From NCBI GenBank assembly GCA_905215965.1, contig CAJMSD010000008.1, forward strand, positions 62,001-126,000: a stretch of DNA of 64,000 bases, in the 5' to 3' direction. The notes beneath the pieces were generated by a model. That model did not search any database, was not told where the DNA came from, and saw only the letters and a program-made list of their open reading frames with translations. Origin of the DNA: an uncultured bacterium. Lineage in GTDB: Bacteria > Bacillota > Clostridia > Oscillospirales > Ruminococcaceae. The position numbers and the translations under genes are program-made. Positions 26,753 to 34,338 of the stretch are shown piece by piece; position 1 is the first letter of the stretch; every line of letters starts with the position of its first letter.

Positions 26753-26790
26753 AATCCCCAAAGCAACCATTGACAGCTGCTTCGGGGATT
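26753..26790. terminator. Hairpin terminator between convergent genes
   Basis: AATCCCC..AGCA / TGCT..GGGGATT pair over an imperfect stem with A-rich and T-rich flanks. Confidence 0.65.
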
Positions 26791-26848
26791 AAAATTCTTT
26801 ATTAGTACCGTCCCAATACCGAGGGATCAATTTTTATATCATATACTA

Positions 26849-29299
26849 TTACTTAACAGTGAATGTAAGCTCTATTGTCGTCCACTCGCCAACTGACGAA
26901 AGATCTACAGCATCTTCGGTACTATCCAAATAAAGATAAACTTCGCAGTCTCCGTTTACGTCATTTAAAACACATTCCGGATGAGCTATAGGATATTCTG
27001 TGCCATCGATTTTTACCTTGTCAACTGTAATTGAAGCATTTGCATAATCATTATCTTCAATGTTTCTGATTATAAAACCAAACATTGCAATTCCGTTAGG
27101 CAATGAATCTTCGCCCATGTAATCGCCTATCTGCTGGCGGTAATCATCGGAATCAGCTGTAACGCTTACTGTATATGTACCGCTGTTTCCGCTGACATCA
27201 GCATATACGGCTTTTTCAGCAAGAGTGTCATTTACAGTTCCTGCTGCAAACGCTTTATAATCCCTATCAATTACAAATAATGCTGCCTGACCTTTACTTA
27301 TTATATACTCGTCATCGAGATAATAGTCATCATCATCATAGTCGTAATCATCGTCAGAGCTGTCATCGTCTAAATCGTAATCGTCGTCATAATCATAATC
27401 GTCGTCCCAGTCGTAGTCGTCATCGTCCCAATCATAATCGTCGTCCCAATCATAATCGTCGTCATAATCATAATCATCGTCGTAATCGTAATCGTCGTCC
27501 CAGTCGTAGTCGTCATCGTCCCAATCGTAGTAATCATCGTCAGCATTAATATCATCGAAGAAACTGTCAGCTGCCATACCTGCAAGCTCATTAAGCTCGT
27601 CATCTGTGAATGCATCGCCGCAAATCTTCTTCAGCAAGTCATTTACATAAGCGCTGACGTCATCTCTTGAAACATAATCTTCCGGAACGAAGTTCTCCAT
27701 TGTCTCTTCGTCTATCATCAGAGCGTCGCTTTCAGCAGGAACATCAACAGAAGCGCCGTCACTGCTTGAGAACGTCAAAACGACCTTACCATAATCTTTT
27801 CCATCGATATTTATGTCGTAATTAACATCCTGCTTCTTGCCGTCTGATTCGAAAGAAACAGCGATTGGATCAATGTCAGAAATTATAGCCTTTATATCAG
27901 CATTAAAGTAACCTTTTTCTTCGTTTACAACTTCAAAATCGGTAAACTCTACAGAGAACTCAATATCGTCCTCGTCATATTCGGAATCGTACTTGAATAC
28001 GAATTCACCGTCATAAGCATTGCTGTCTTCTTCGGCATTAAGCTCTACTACGATTTTTTCATCGTCCATATTGCAAACGAATTCGCCGCCAACGTCTTTT
28101 CCGTCGTGACCGTAGGCAAAGGTTATTTCATCTTCGTCATCTTTCATGCTAAATCCTTTGATAGCGCCCTTTGAGTCAACGTAGATATCGATATCTACAG
28201 ATTCTGTATCATCGAAGTCTCCGTTTTCCTTGCTTGTTTTAAGGCTGTCAAGAGCCTCGTCGAACATTTCATTATATTCTTCTTTAGTACAAAGATCAAG
28301 TCTCTTTGTTGCAATATCCTTGAGAGTATCGTCATCGGAAGCAGTTTTTACAATTTCCTTAGCGATATCGTAAGCCATGCTTCCGTCAGCTTCAACTGTT
28401 ACAACAGTATACTTAACGGTGATATCGGCAATATCGATCTCTTCCTTCTTTTCAAGGTCTACATCGCCGGTAACTCCTGCAATGATCGCGCCGTATTTGG
28501 AAATGATTTCCTCAAGCTCCTCCGGAGTAACGATACTTGAAGGATCGCTTGAGTAAGATTTGATTTTTTCCATTGCCTCAGCTTGTTCGCCGGCTTCACT
28601 GTATACATCATTCATGATATCTCCGAGATTCATTCCGATCCATTTTTCCTGAAGCTCAGGGATTCTTGCAAAATAGACATTGTCGCTGGTATCAGCCGCA
28701 AACTCGATTGAAGTAAGCTTGTCGCCGTTATATTCAACGTATACGTCTCCGGACATCTTTCCGCCGTTAACCTTTGCGGTAGAACCTACAGCGGCATCGC
28801 TGAAATTATCAATTATTTTCTTAGCCTGTTCGCTTCCTTCGGCTTCCTGACCGATAAGCTCGTCAATAAGCATATTTTTAACTTCATCGCTTGCCGTATA
28901 CTTAACAATAAACTCTTCCGACTGTCCCTTTTCCATTTTATCAATATATGTCTCATAAGCTTCTGAAGAATTCTTAGCCAGATTATCAGTATTATTCTCA
29001 AGAACCCATGAATAATACTCCGCAGGCTCGCTTACTGCAAGCTTAACCTGATTCTTGACATAATCCGATAAATTATAAGCGGCGATTCCTCCGCCTGCAA
29101 CTACAGCTGCAATGCCGGCGCTGATTGCCGCAATTTTTACACCCTTTTTCTTCTTCGGAGCAAAGTCAACTCCGCTTACTGCCGATCCGTTACTAAAATT
29201 GTCATTTCCAATGATATTTCCACTGTTGTTCTGAGTGAGGCTGCAATCACAGACTCCACTCTCAGGAAGCTCTTTTCCGCAGTTTTCACAAAATGCCAT
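26849..29299 (-). CDS. Membrane-anchored zinc-ribbon protein with Asp/Tyr/Trp repeat region
   Basis: A protein of ~816 residues with no family I can name. It begins with a short zinc-ribbon (CENCGKELPESGVCDC), then a basic stretch KKKKG and one membrane segment (~54-75), so most of the chain should be outside the cell. Residues ~75-560 form an acidic region rich in Asp, Glu, Ser and Val with pieces resembling lipoprotein-like beta domains. Residues ~586-663 are an almost pure Asp/Tyr/Trp array with units of the kind DDDYDWDDDYDYDD. A last ~120-residue beta-rich domain ends in LTFTVK. The ATG at 29299 is chosen for GGAGG 8 nt upstream. Calcium or other cation binding by the array is a plausible inference. 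Single gene with its own consensus-like promoter. Confidence 0.7.
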   Translation of the reverse strand: MAFCENCGKELPESGVCDCSLTQNNSGNIIGNDNFSNGSAVSGVDFAPKKKKGVKIAAISAGIAAVVAGGGIAAYNLSDYVKNQVKLAVSEPAEYYSWVLENNTDNLAKNSSEAYETYIDKMEKGQSEEFIVKYTASDEVKNMLIDELIGQEAEGSEQAKKIIDNFSDAAVGSTAKVNGGKMSGDVYVEYNGDKLTSIEFAADTSDNVYFARIPELQEKWIGMNLGDIMNDVYSEAGEQAEAMEKIKSYSSDPSSIVTPEELEEIISKYGAIIAGVTGDVDLEKKEEIDIADITVKYTVVTVEADGSMAYDIAKEIVKTASDDDTLKDIATKRLDLCTKEEYNEMFDEALDSLKTSKENGDFDDTESVDIDIYVDSKGAIKGFSMKDDEDEITFAYGHDGKDVGGEFVCNMDDEKIVVELNAEEDSNAYDGEFVFKYDSEYDEDDIEFSVEFTDFEVVNEEKGYFNADIKAIISDIDPIAVSFESDGKKQDVNYDINIDGKDYGKVVLTFSSSDGASVDVPAESDALMIDEETMENFVPEDYVSRDDVSAYVNDLLKKICGDAFTDDELNELAGMAADSFFDDINADDDYYDWDDDDYDWDDDYDYDDDYDYDDDYDWDDDYDWDDDDYDWDDDYDYDDDYDLDDDSSDDDYDYDDDDYYLDDEYIISKGQAALFVIDRDYKAFAAGTVNDTLAEKAVYADVSGNSGTYTVSVTADSDDYRQQIGDYMGEDSLPNGIAMFGFIIRNIEDNDYANASITVDKVKIDGTEYPIAHPECVLNDVNGDCEVYLYLDSTEDAVDLSSVGEWTTIELTFTVK
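27310..27535 (-). repeat. Short in-gene tandem repeat coding for the Asp/Tyr/Trp array
   Basis: Imperfect tandem units built on TAATCGTCGTC / CAGTCGTAGTCGTCATCGTCC (plus-strand reading) repeat over about 225 bp. Units are multiples of three bases, so copy-number changes would alter array length without a frameshift. Confidence 0.85.
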
Positions 29300-29344
29300 A
29301 ATAAAATCCTCCATATAATTTTTTTGACATAAAACGTCTAATTA

Positions 29345-29373
29345 ATAATAACACACAAATATATAAAAGTCAA
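29345..29373 (-). promoter_or_regulatory. Promoter of the Asp-rich membrane protein gene
   Basis: On the minus strand TTGACT (29373-29368) and TATTAT (29350-29345) are 17 bp apart. Confidence 0.72.
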
Positions 29374-29553
29374 CCGAAATCGCGTAATTTAGCCGTTTTG
29401 TATACAATCTGTAACTTAAATCCAAATTATATAAAACTTTCCTACATATATAATTTTTAATTTGATTCGAAAATTGATGCATAATTCTTCATATTCCGAC
29501 CATAATAAAGACAGTTCCATAGGAGCTTAAATTTTTTTAAGGAGTCTTGAATC

Positions 29554-29736
29554 ATGGAAAACAAGAAGAAAAACGATAATATCAAATGTACAGTTTCACA
29601 GTGCCAGCACAACATGGTAACTGAGAATTACTGCTCTCTTGGCTGCATTACCGTAGGCACTCACGAAGAGAATCCTACAGTTCCCGAATGTACAGACTGC
29701 AACTCTTTCGTAAAGAGAACAGGCTGCTGCGGCTAA
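29554..29736 (+). CDS. DUF1540 cysteine-rich small protein
   Basis: A 60-residue protein with eight cysteines: CTVSQCQHN, ENYCSLGCITVG, PECTDCNSF and the C-terminal CCG. The CxVxxCxxN ... CxxxxIxVG ... CxxF pattern is that of DUF1540, a common small clostridial domain of unknown function that probably binds metal. It begins after AAGGAGTCTTGAATC and is followed by a GC-rich hairpin. It stands alone between divergent and parallel neighbours. This differs from SCIFF ribosomal peptide precursors, which have six cysteines in about 45 residues and a radical-SAM maturase nearby; none is seen here. Confidence 0.85.
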   Translation: MENKKKNDNIKCTVSQCQHNMVTENYCSLGCITVGTHEENPTVPECTDCNSFVKRTGCCG

Positions 29737-29742
29737 ATTTAC

Positions 29743-29770
29743 GCCCGATCTGATCGGGCTTACATATATT
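29743..29770 (+). terminator. Hairpin after the DUF1540 gene
   Basis: Stem GCCCGAT / ATCGGGC with loop CTG; the following T tract is weak, so termination is probable but not certain. Confidence 0.55.
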
Positions 29771-29846
29771 TGCGTCAAAATCATTGTGCATTTTCAATAA
29801 AAATTTAAGTTGATTACAGTCAAATCGGGAAAAATTTATTATTCCC

Positions 29847-29875
29847 TTGAAAAATCAATCTGATTGGAGTATAAT
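29847..29875 (+). promoter_or_regulatory. Sigma-A promoter of ireB
   Basis: TTGAAA-17-TATAAT, about 50 bp before the ireB start. Confidence 0.78.
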
Positions 29876-29927
29876 AATAATAGGTTTCGTATATGTTACA
29901 CTTTACTAAGCAGGAGGCCACGATATT

Positions 29928-30173
29928 ATGTTTGATAAAACAATGACCTTTTCAGTCAATGAAGATAAAGAGGCTGAACTTAAACAAAACCTCACTATCA
30001 TCTATGACGCATTAACTCAGAAAGGCTACAACCCCATTAATCAGATTGTTGGTTATATTTTGTCAGAGGATCCGACTTACATAACCACCTATAACAATGC
30101 AAGAAGTCTTATCCGTCATATTGACCGTGACGAGCTTCTTCAGGTGCTTGTAAGATCATACCTCAATTCATAA
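29928..30173 (+). CDS. ireB: IreB family regulatory phosphoprotein (UPF0297)
   Basis: An 81-residue protein that matches IreB over its whole length: the N-terminal phosphothreonine region MFDKTMTFSV, then YDALTQKGYNPINQIVGYILSEDPTYITTYNNAR and RDELLQVLVRSYL. In Enterococcus faecalis IreB is phosphorylated on N-terminal threonines by the PASTA kinase IreK and influences cephalosporin tolerance and envelope homeostasis. In many Firmicutes it precedes ruvX (yqgF) and an UPF0473 gene; here those partners are absent, and the gene is monocistronic with its own promoter and terminator. Start after AGGAGG at good spacing. Confidence 0.95.
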   Translation: MFDKTMTFSVNEDKEAELKQNLTIIYDALTQKGYNPINQIVGYILSEDPTYITTYNNARSLIRHIDRDELLQVLVRSYLNS

Positions 30174-30235
30174 ACCTTCGGTTTCCGATGTGTCTGTACA
30201 AAGACTACGGATATCCGTAAATAAATGTTTTCACC

Positions 30236-30270
30236 AAAGACGGCAGGATAATGCCGTCTTTAAATTTTTT
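30236..30270 (+). terminator. Intrinsic terminator of ireB
   Basis: A perfect 10 bp stem (AAAGACGGCA / TGCCGTCTTT), then AAATTTTTT. A 14 bp perfect palindrome TACGGATATCCGTA lies a little upstream (about 30206-30219). Confidence 0.85.
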
Positions 30271-30368
30271 CGCCGGATTACTTTATCTTCCATTCATAAC
30301 TTAATATTATTTTCAGATAATACTACTGCGGCGGAAAACCGCGACTATCTAAAAGGAAAATCAAAAGT

Positions 30369-31106
30369 ATGAAATTTATAGCTCCGGCAGCGGCAGCTCT
30401 GATTGCCGCAAATGTGCCATGTATCACGGCTTACGCTTACGACGGCACAAAAATCGGCTACGGTCAGGGTACTGTTGTTGATAACAGAAACCGTCCCGTT
30501 GACGCTGCTGAATTCAACAGCCGATACGGCGATCTTGATGCCTGCGCCCTATCGCATGATGATAAAAGAATTATCATCACCTTTGATCAGGGCTATGAAA
30601 ACGGATACACCGAAAAGATCCTTGACACACTGAAAGAAAAAAACGTAACTGCAATATTCTTCCTGACAGGCGATTACGCCAAAAAGGAAAAGGCTCTCGT
30701 TAACCGAATGATCGATGAAGGTCATATTATCGGAAATCACGGCATGACTCACGCAAGTCTGCCCGATTTGTCTGAAAGCGAAGCAAAAGAAGAAATAATG
30801 TCTCTGCATAACTATGTTCTTGACGAGTACGATTATGAGATGTCTTTTTTTCGCTGTCCGTGCGGAGAATACTCCGAAGCTGCTCTCGCAGAAATTCAGG
30901 ACTGCGGATACTCGACGGTATTCTGGAGCTTTGCTTACGTTGACTGGATAACGGACAAGCAGCCTGCTTTAGATGAAGGATTAACGAAGATTTCTCAGTC
31001 CGCACACGGCGGAGAAATACTGCTTCTTCACTCGGTATCATCAACAAATGCCGAAATTCTCGGCGATGTTATTGATAATTTCAGAGCGCAAGGCTTTATA
31101 GTATAA
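30369..31106 (+). CDS. Polysaccharide deacetylase, PdaA-like
   Basis: A 245-residue secreted or membrane-tethered NodB-fold deacetylase with an N-terminal signal-like segment (residues ~1-22). Motifs in order: TFDQGYENGYT (near residue 74; PdaA of Bacillus has TFDNGYENGYT, rather than the usual TFDDG), GNHGMTHASL (metal-binding histidines), FRCPCGEYS, and ILLLHSVS. Bacillus PdaA removes acetyl from muramic acid to form muramic-delta-lactam in spore cortex. A vegetative peptidoglycan deacetylase role is the alternative; no spore gene is nearby. The ribosome site AAAGGAAAATCAAAAGT is modest. It ends at a strong terminator and converges with the SPFH operon. Confidence 0.88.
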   Translation: MKFIAPAAAALIAANVPCITAYAYDGTKIGYGQGTVVDNRNRPVDAAEFNSRYGDLDACALSHDDKRIIITFDQGYENGYTEKILDTLKEKNVTAIFFLTGDYAKKEKALVNRMIDEGHIIGNHGMTHASLPDLSESEAKEEIMSLHNYVLDEYDYEMSFFRCPCGEYSEAALAEIQDCGYSTVFWSFAYVDWITDKQPALDEGLTKISQSAHGGEILLLHSVSSTNAEILGDVIDNFRAQGFIV

Positions 31107-31112
31107 TTATTA

Positions 31113-31153
31113 TCAGCGGAATCGGTTCCCCAACCGATCCCGCTGAACTTTTT
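31113..31153 (+). terminator. Intrinsic terminator of the PdaA-like gene
   Basis: Two stacked stems TCAGCGG/CCGCTGA and ATCGGTT/AACCGAT with loop CCCC, then ACTTTTT. A second hairpin AAACGTT-CCCC-AACGTTT (31160-31177) uses the same GTTCCCCAAC core and may serve the opposite strand. Confidence 0.88.
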
Positions 31154-31190
31154 CCCCTAAAACGTTCCCCAACGTTTATAAATATCATGG

Positions 31191-31274
31191 TCAGATAAGC
31201 TCTGTTACCTCTTCAAACTTTGTTTTATTCGCTGTTGATCCAACGGAATACAGCATATTAGTTGATTTTTTCAT
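31191..31274 (-). CDS. Possible 27-residue small protein coupled to the SPFH gene
   Basis: Three bases after the SPFH stop codon an ATG opens a 27-codon frame (MKKSTNMLYSVGSTANKTKF and seven more residues). GAGGAG, formed by the last two codons of the SPFH gene, stands 6 nt before the ATG. The product has a basic start and an acidic end and no membrane segment. It resembles no protein I know; it could be a small regulator or the stump of a longer gene. Support is the ribosome site and the position only. Confidence 0.4.
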   Translation of the reverse strand: MKKSTNMLYSVGSTANKTKFEEVTELI

Positions 31275-31277
31275 TAA

Positions 31278-32204
31278 TTACTCCTCTGTGTCCGATGCAG
31301 CAGCCTGTGTTGTTGGCTGTGCAGACGAAGTTGTTGACTCGATGTCATTTAAGTCTACATCTATAAGAAATCCTCCGTCGCTGCCTGTAACCTTTGGCAA
31401 TACTCCATTCCATTTATTGAGCTGTTCATAAGCCAGAACCTTGTCGGTGATCGAGCTGTTTATCAGCTCGTTAGCCTCAGCCTGAGCCTGTGCTTCTGCA
31501 AGAATAGCTTCTGCTTCGGCATTTGCAGCGATAACTTTCTTCTGAGCTTCCGCATCGGCAACGACGATCGCCTGTTCCTGTTCTGTTTTGGTTTTGAGAA
31601 GATTTTGCTCTGCAACTTGTTTAGCCTCGATAGCGGCATTAAACTCAGCTGTGAAGTCAAAATTAACTATATTGAACTTTTCTATGTAAATACCGTAGCT
31701 GTTAAGCTTCGAATCGAGAGCAGTTTTTACTTCCTCGCCGACCTGAGCACGTTCGGTGATAAGCTGCTCGGCAGTATACTTAGCCGTCACGGACTTCATG
31801 CATTCCTGAACGACAGGAGTTATAAGAACAGTCTTATAATCGGTTCCAACATTTTTGTAAATGCTTCCGCTTGCGTCGGAGCTTATTCGATAGTTTACAG
31901 CGATCGTGCTGCTTACTGTCTGCAAATCCTTCGAAACAGCAGAAGCAGGAGATTCATACACCTGTATCTTATTCGACATTACTTCAACGTGCTGAATAAA
32001 CGGAATCTTCAGATGGAATCCCTCCTGAAAAGAGCTTTCCGAAACCTTGCCCAATGTTATAACAACGCCCGTACTTCCTGCCGGAACCACTGTAAACGAT
32101 GAAGCGCACAAAATAAGCGCCAGTCCGCCAGCTACAGCCCATTTAACCCAACGAAAGTTTTTCTTTACAGAACCGTTTGGATTTAATTCTTCAAATTTTG
32201 CCAT
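31278..32204 (-). CDS. SPFH/prohibitin (HflC-like) membrane protein
   Basis: A 308-residue protein with one N-terminal membrane segment (~residues 22-42), then an SPFH domain (VPAGSTGVVITLGKVSES; EGFHLKIPFIQHVEVMSNKIQVYE; VNYRISSD; YIEKFNIVNFDFTAEFNAAIEAKQ) and an Ala/Glu/Gln-rich coiled coil (~200-265). The tail is Ser/Thr/Gln-rich. The order FDFTAEFNAAIEAKQVAEQ is typical of prohibitins, which form ring platforms that restrain membrane proteases. It is a different subgroup from the QmcA-like protein at 13.6 kb. It is the third gene of an operon led by a DUF1836 regulator. Start after GGAGAGTTACA. Confidence 0.92.
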   Translation of the reverse strand: MAKFEELNPNGSVKKNFRWVKWAVAGGLALILCASSFTVVPAGSTGVVITLGKVSESSFQEGFHLKIPFIQHVEVMSNKIQVYESPASAVSKDLQTVSSTIAVNYRISSDASGSIYKNVGTDYKTVLITPVVQECMKSVTAKYTAEQLITERAQVGEEVKTALDSKLNSYGIYIEKFNIVNFDFTAEFNAAIEAKQVAEQNLLKTKTEQEQAIVVADAEAQKKVIAANAEAEAILAEAQAQAEANELINSSITDKVLAYEQLNKWNGVLPKVTGSDGGFLIDVDLNDIESTTSSAQPTTQAAASDTEE

Positions 32205-32249
32205 TGTAACTCTCCTTAAAATACATTCTCCTGATTTTCAGACAGGAAT

Positions 32250-32459
32250 TCATTTTTGATTTATTTTTACAGCCGTTTTGTCAATGTCGCTTATCACATT
32301 GAGTCCAAGAAAGATACCTCCCAAGATCCCGAAGCCTCCCCCGATAAACATTCCCTCACACAGGCTTCCGAAGCAAAGCGCACCGATAAGACAGCCGAAA
32401 GCGATCCCGAAAACTGCGCCAAGCATAGTGCAAAATTTCATATACTTTTCTTTTCTCAT
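32250..32459 (-). CDS. Small Gly-rich membrane protein
   Basis: A 69-residue protein with two hydrophobic glycine-rich segments (FGIAFGCLIGALCF; FIGGGFGILGGIFLGL) joined by a short loop, a basic N-terminus and a polar C-terminus. GxxxG patterns suggest helix packing and possibly oligomer formation. I cannot assign a family. The start lies 1 nt past the DUF1836 stop with AAAGGAAACTGAT before it, so the genes are coupled; the SPFH protein follows after 45 bp. It is probably a partner of that SPFH platform, by position only. Confidence 0.75.
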   Translation of the reverse strand: MRKEKYMKFCTMLGAVFGIAFGCLIGALCFGSLCEGMFIGGGFGILGGIFLGLNVISDIDKTAVKINQK

Positions 32460-32460
32460 A

Positions 32461-33030
32461 TCAGTTTCCTTTCAGTATCTCGTCAAGCATAGCCTCCATT
32501 TGCCTTTTAAGGAATGCGCTTCTGAAAGCCATTATCATTACAAACAACGCTTTTTTCAGTCTTTCCTCGTCGGAGCAAACTCTTCCTGCCGAATGTTCAA
32601 GCTCAGCTTCTATAAGCTTTTTGACTGCTTCCGGTTCAAACGTATTTTCATCTTCAGCGGTAAATATAATTCTGCAAAGTATATCGTACAATGCCTGTTC
32701 CTCAATGATATCGTCGGAAACATCTTCAACGTCGCCGTTTACATAAGTCATCAGTTTTGCAATATCGTCGAGCTTCATAGAATCCCGCAGCATATTTATG
32801 ATTAGTATTCGCAGTATCTGCCGATGTGAATACTTCTTACCCTTTGTAGATGAGACCCAGCCTCTTTTTATCCAATTCTGAATAGTCGAACCTTCAAGTC
32901 CGGTAAGCTTTGAAAGCTGAGAAAGCGTAAGACCTCCGGTAGCCTCAAGGATCGGCGCTATCAAAGAGAACGCAGATATTCTTGCCTGTTCATTGAATTT
33001 TATTGTTGTACCCGGTACCATTCTGTTCAT
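32461..33030 (-). CDS. DUF1836 helix-turn-helix regulator
   Basis: A 189-residue protein that matches DUF1836 across its length. The MerR-like helix-turn-helix lies at ~35-80 (LSQLSKLTGLEGSTIQNWIKRGWV, with IQNWIKRGWV the family hallmark), then YSHRQILRILIINMLRDSMKLDDIAKLMTYVNG (the hallmark RILIINMLRD), and a helical C-terminal part with SDDII. DUF1836 proteins are predicted transcription factors of Firmicutes with no known ligand. The ATG at 33030 is chosen for AGAGGAG 8 nt upstream. A palindrome sits in its own promoter, which suggests self-regulation of the operon DUF1836 - small membrane protein - SPFH. Confidence 0.9.
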   Translation of the reverse strand: MNRMVPGTTIKFNEQARISAFSLIAPILEATGGLTLSQLSKLTGLEGSTIQNWIKRGWVSSTKGKKYSHRQILRILIINMLRDSMKLDDIAKLMTYVNGDVEDVSDDIIEEQALYDILCRIIFTAEDENTFEPEAVKKLIEAELEHSAGRVCSDEERLKKALFVMIMAFRSAFLKRQMEAMLDEILKGN

Positions 33031-33059
33031 TTCATTTGCTCCTCTCACGTGATGATTAG

Positions 33060-33088
33060 ATTATACTATAAGTTCATACGAACTTCAA
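33060..33088 (-). promoter_or_regulatory. Promoter with palindromic operator of the DUF1836 operon
   Basis: On the minus strand TTGAAG (33088-33083) and TATAAT (33065-33060) are 17 bp apart. The perfect palindrome AAGTTC-GTAT-GAACTT (33085-33070) fills most of the spacer, a placement typical for MerR-like factors. Confidence 0.78.
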
Positions 33089-33186
33089 ATGCCATCTAAT
33101 GCCGATTTAAGGCAAAAATCAGTGTTTTTTGAAATTTAGCTCTGTTTTTCTAATATTTTCATAATTTTCCTTTTTTCTGCAAATAC

Positions 33187-33220
33187 ACAAAAAAGCGGAA
33201 AAACTAAAGTTCTTCCGCTT
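33187..33220 (-). terminator. Intrinsic terminator of the histidine operon
   Basis: On the minus strand AAGCGGAA / TTCCGCTT form an 8 bp stem followed by TTTTGTG, 30 bp past the hisE stop. Confidence 0.85.
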
Positions 33221-33249
33221 GATAAAGGCAATATTTCAGTTTAATAACC

Positions 33250-33588
33250 TCACGTATTTTTATCTACTTCATGAAATTTCTTGAGATTTCCGATCTTCTC
33301 GTTGCGCTCGTCAAGAACCTTTTCAACGTCAGACCATTCAAGTCCCTGATTTGCGCAGAGAACCATTACATGATAAAGCAGATCGTTGATCTCGTTCATA
33401 AGCTCGTCATTATCGCCGTTCTTTGCGGCAATAACTGTCTCTGTCGCTTCCTCGCCGACTTTCTTGCAGATCTTATCCACTCCCTTATCAAAAAGATAGC
33501 AGGTATACGAATTTTCTGCCGCAGTACCGCTTTCATACTGTTTTTTTCTTTCCTTTATAACTTCAAAAATTTCTTCATAAACAGTCAT
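33250..33588 (-). CDS. hisE: Phosphoribosyl-ATP pyrophosphatase HisE
   Basis: A 112-residue MazG-like all-alpha protein that hydrolyses phosphoribosyl-ATP to phosphoribosyl-AMP, step 2 of histidine synthesis. Visible features are the family segments DKGVDKICKKVGEEATETVIAAKN and the metal-binding acidic pattern EINDLLYHVMVL. It is the last gene of the operon. HisE and HisI are separate proteins here; in many bacteria they are fused. The ATG at 33588 is preferred over an in-frame TTG two codons earlier because GAGGAG lies 8 nt before it. Confidence 0.95.
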   Translation of the reverse strand: MTVYEEIFEVIKERKKQYESGTAAENSYTCYLFDKGVDKICKKVGEEATETVIAAKNGDNDELMNEINDLLYHVMVLCANQGLEWSDVEKVLDERNEKIGNLKKFHEVDKNT

Positions 33589-33590
33589 AA

Positions 33591-33938
33591 TCAATTCTCC
33601 TCGTTATTATAGATTTCATTAAAGAAGCAGCTATAGCTTCCGGTATGGCAGGCAGCTCCCGCCTGCTCAACATTTACAAGAAGCGTATCATTGTCGCAGT
33701 CGCCGTAAACAGAAACGACTTTCTGTAAATGGCCGGAAGTTGCTCCCTTATTCCAATACTCCTGTCTCGATCTGCTCCAGAACCAAGTATATCCGGTTTC
33801 AAGAGTCCTTTTCAGGCTCTCTTTGTTCATATATGCAAGCATCAGAACCGTTTTTGTGTTGACCTCGTAACAAATCGCCGGGATAAGCTCTCCCTTTTCA
33901 AAAAATTTGTCAAGATCGTTTATATCAATTTTTATCAT
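33591..33938 (-). CDS. hisI: Phosphoribosyl-AMP cyclohydrolase HisI
   Basis: A 115-residue enzyme that opens the adenine ring of phosphoribosyl-AMP, step 3. Signatures: LMLAYMNKESLKRTLETGYTWFWSRSR, YWNKGATSGHLQKVVSV, DCDNDTLLVNVEQAGAACHTGSYSCF, with the zinc cysteines and the Asp-Cys-Asp-Asn-Asp metal motif. The ATG at 33938 lies within the end of the SdpI-like gene (14 bp overlap) and has AAAGGAAAAGC before it, so the inserted gene pair is coupled to hisI. Confidence 0.95.
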   Translation of the reverse strand: MIKIDINDLDKFFEKGELIPAICYEVNTKTVLMLAYMNKESLKRTLETGYTWFWSRSRQEYWNKGATSGHLQKVVSVYGDCDNDTLLVNVEQAGAACHTGSYSCFFNEIYNNEEN

Positions 33939-34320
33939 CAGCTTTTCCTTTCTGAGTATTTTTATCTTCAAAATTTCTTTTCAGCTGCCGTTCCACAAAG
34001 TATATAGTTGATAACATTAATCCGACCTGAACGATTTCTAAAATTGTAGCAGCTCCGATACCTGTGCGGCTGCCAAAACGAATACATATAATCAGCACAC
34101 AAATCAGTGACAGCGGCAGTGAAATAATTCCGCCCTTTATCCACATTCCGCCGCAAAGCTTATTGGCAAATTCCCATGCCTCTTGGCTGCTCATAGAACG
34201 CTTTGTTCGATAACCGTATATTGAATTTATTTCCGCCGGAGTATTATGCTTCAGCAAATTGCCGCAAATAATTACCGTAATTGGAACGATAACCGATATT
34301 ATTAATGATAATATGAACAT
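33925..34320 (-). CDS. SdpI-family membrane protein
   Basis: A 131-residue membrane protein with about three hydrophobic segments (residues ~3-22, 58-80, 88-110) and the SdpI motif IYGYRTKRSMSSQEAWEFAN. In Bacillus, SdpI gives immunity to the SdpC cannibalism toxin, but most family members have no known role. It lies inside the histidine operon, 18 bp after a GNAT gene and overlapping hisI. No SdpC-like toxin or SdpR regulator is nearby, so it may simply ride on the his promoter. Confidence 0.88.
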   Translation of the reverse strand: MFILSLIISVIVPITVIICGNLLKHNTPAEINSIYGYRTKRSMSSQEAWEFANKLCGGMWIKGGIISLPLSLICVLIICIRFGSRTGIGAATILEIVQVGLMLSTIYFVERQLKRNFEDKNTQKGKADDKN

Positions 34321-34338
34321 TTTTATTTATACTCCCCT

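Noticed and set aside
27310..27535. Possible CRISPR-like array
   Set aside because: Units are short, in frame and have no spacers of constant length; it is a coding repeat.
27280..27549. Plus-strand open frame rich in His, Arg and Asn
   Set aside because: It is the opposite-strand shadow of the Asp/Tyr/Trp repeat and has no ribosome site.
29554..29736. SCIFF-type RiPP precursor
   Set aside because: The cysteine pattern fits DUF1540 and no radical-SAM maturase is adjacent.
30190..30372. 60-codon plus-strand frame after ireB
   Set aside because: It spans the ireB terminator and has no ribosome site.
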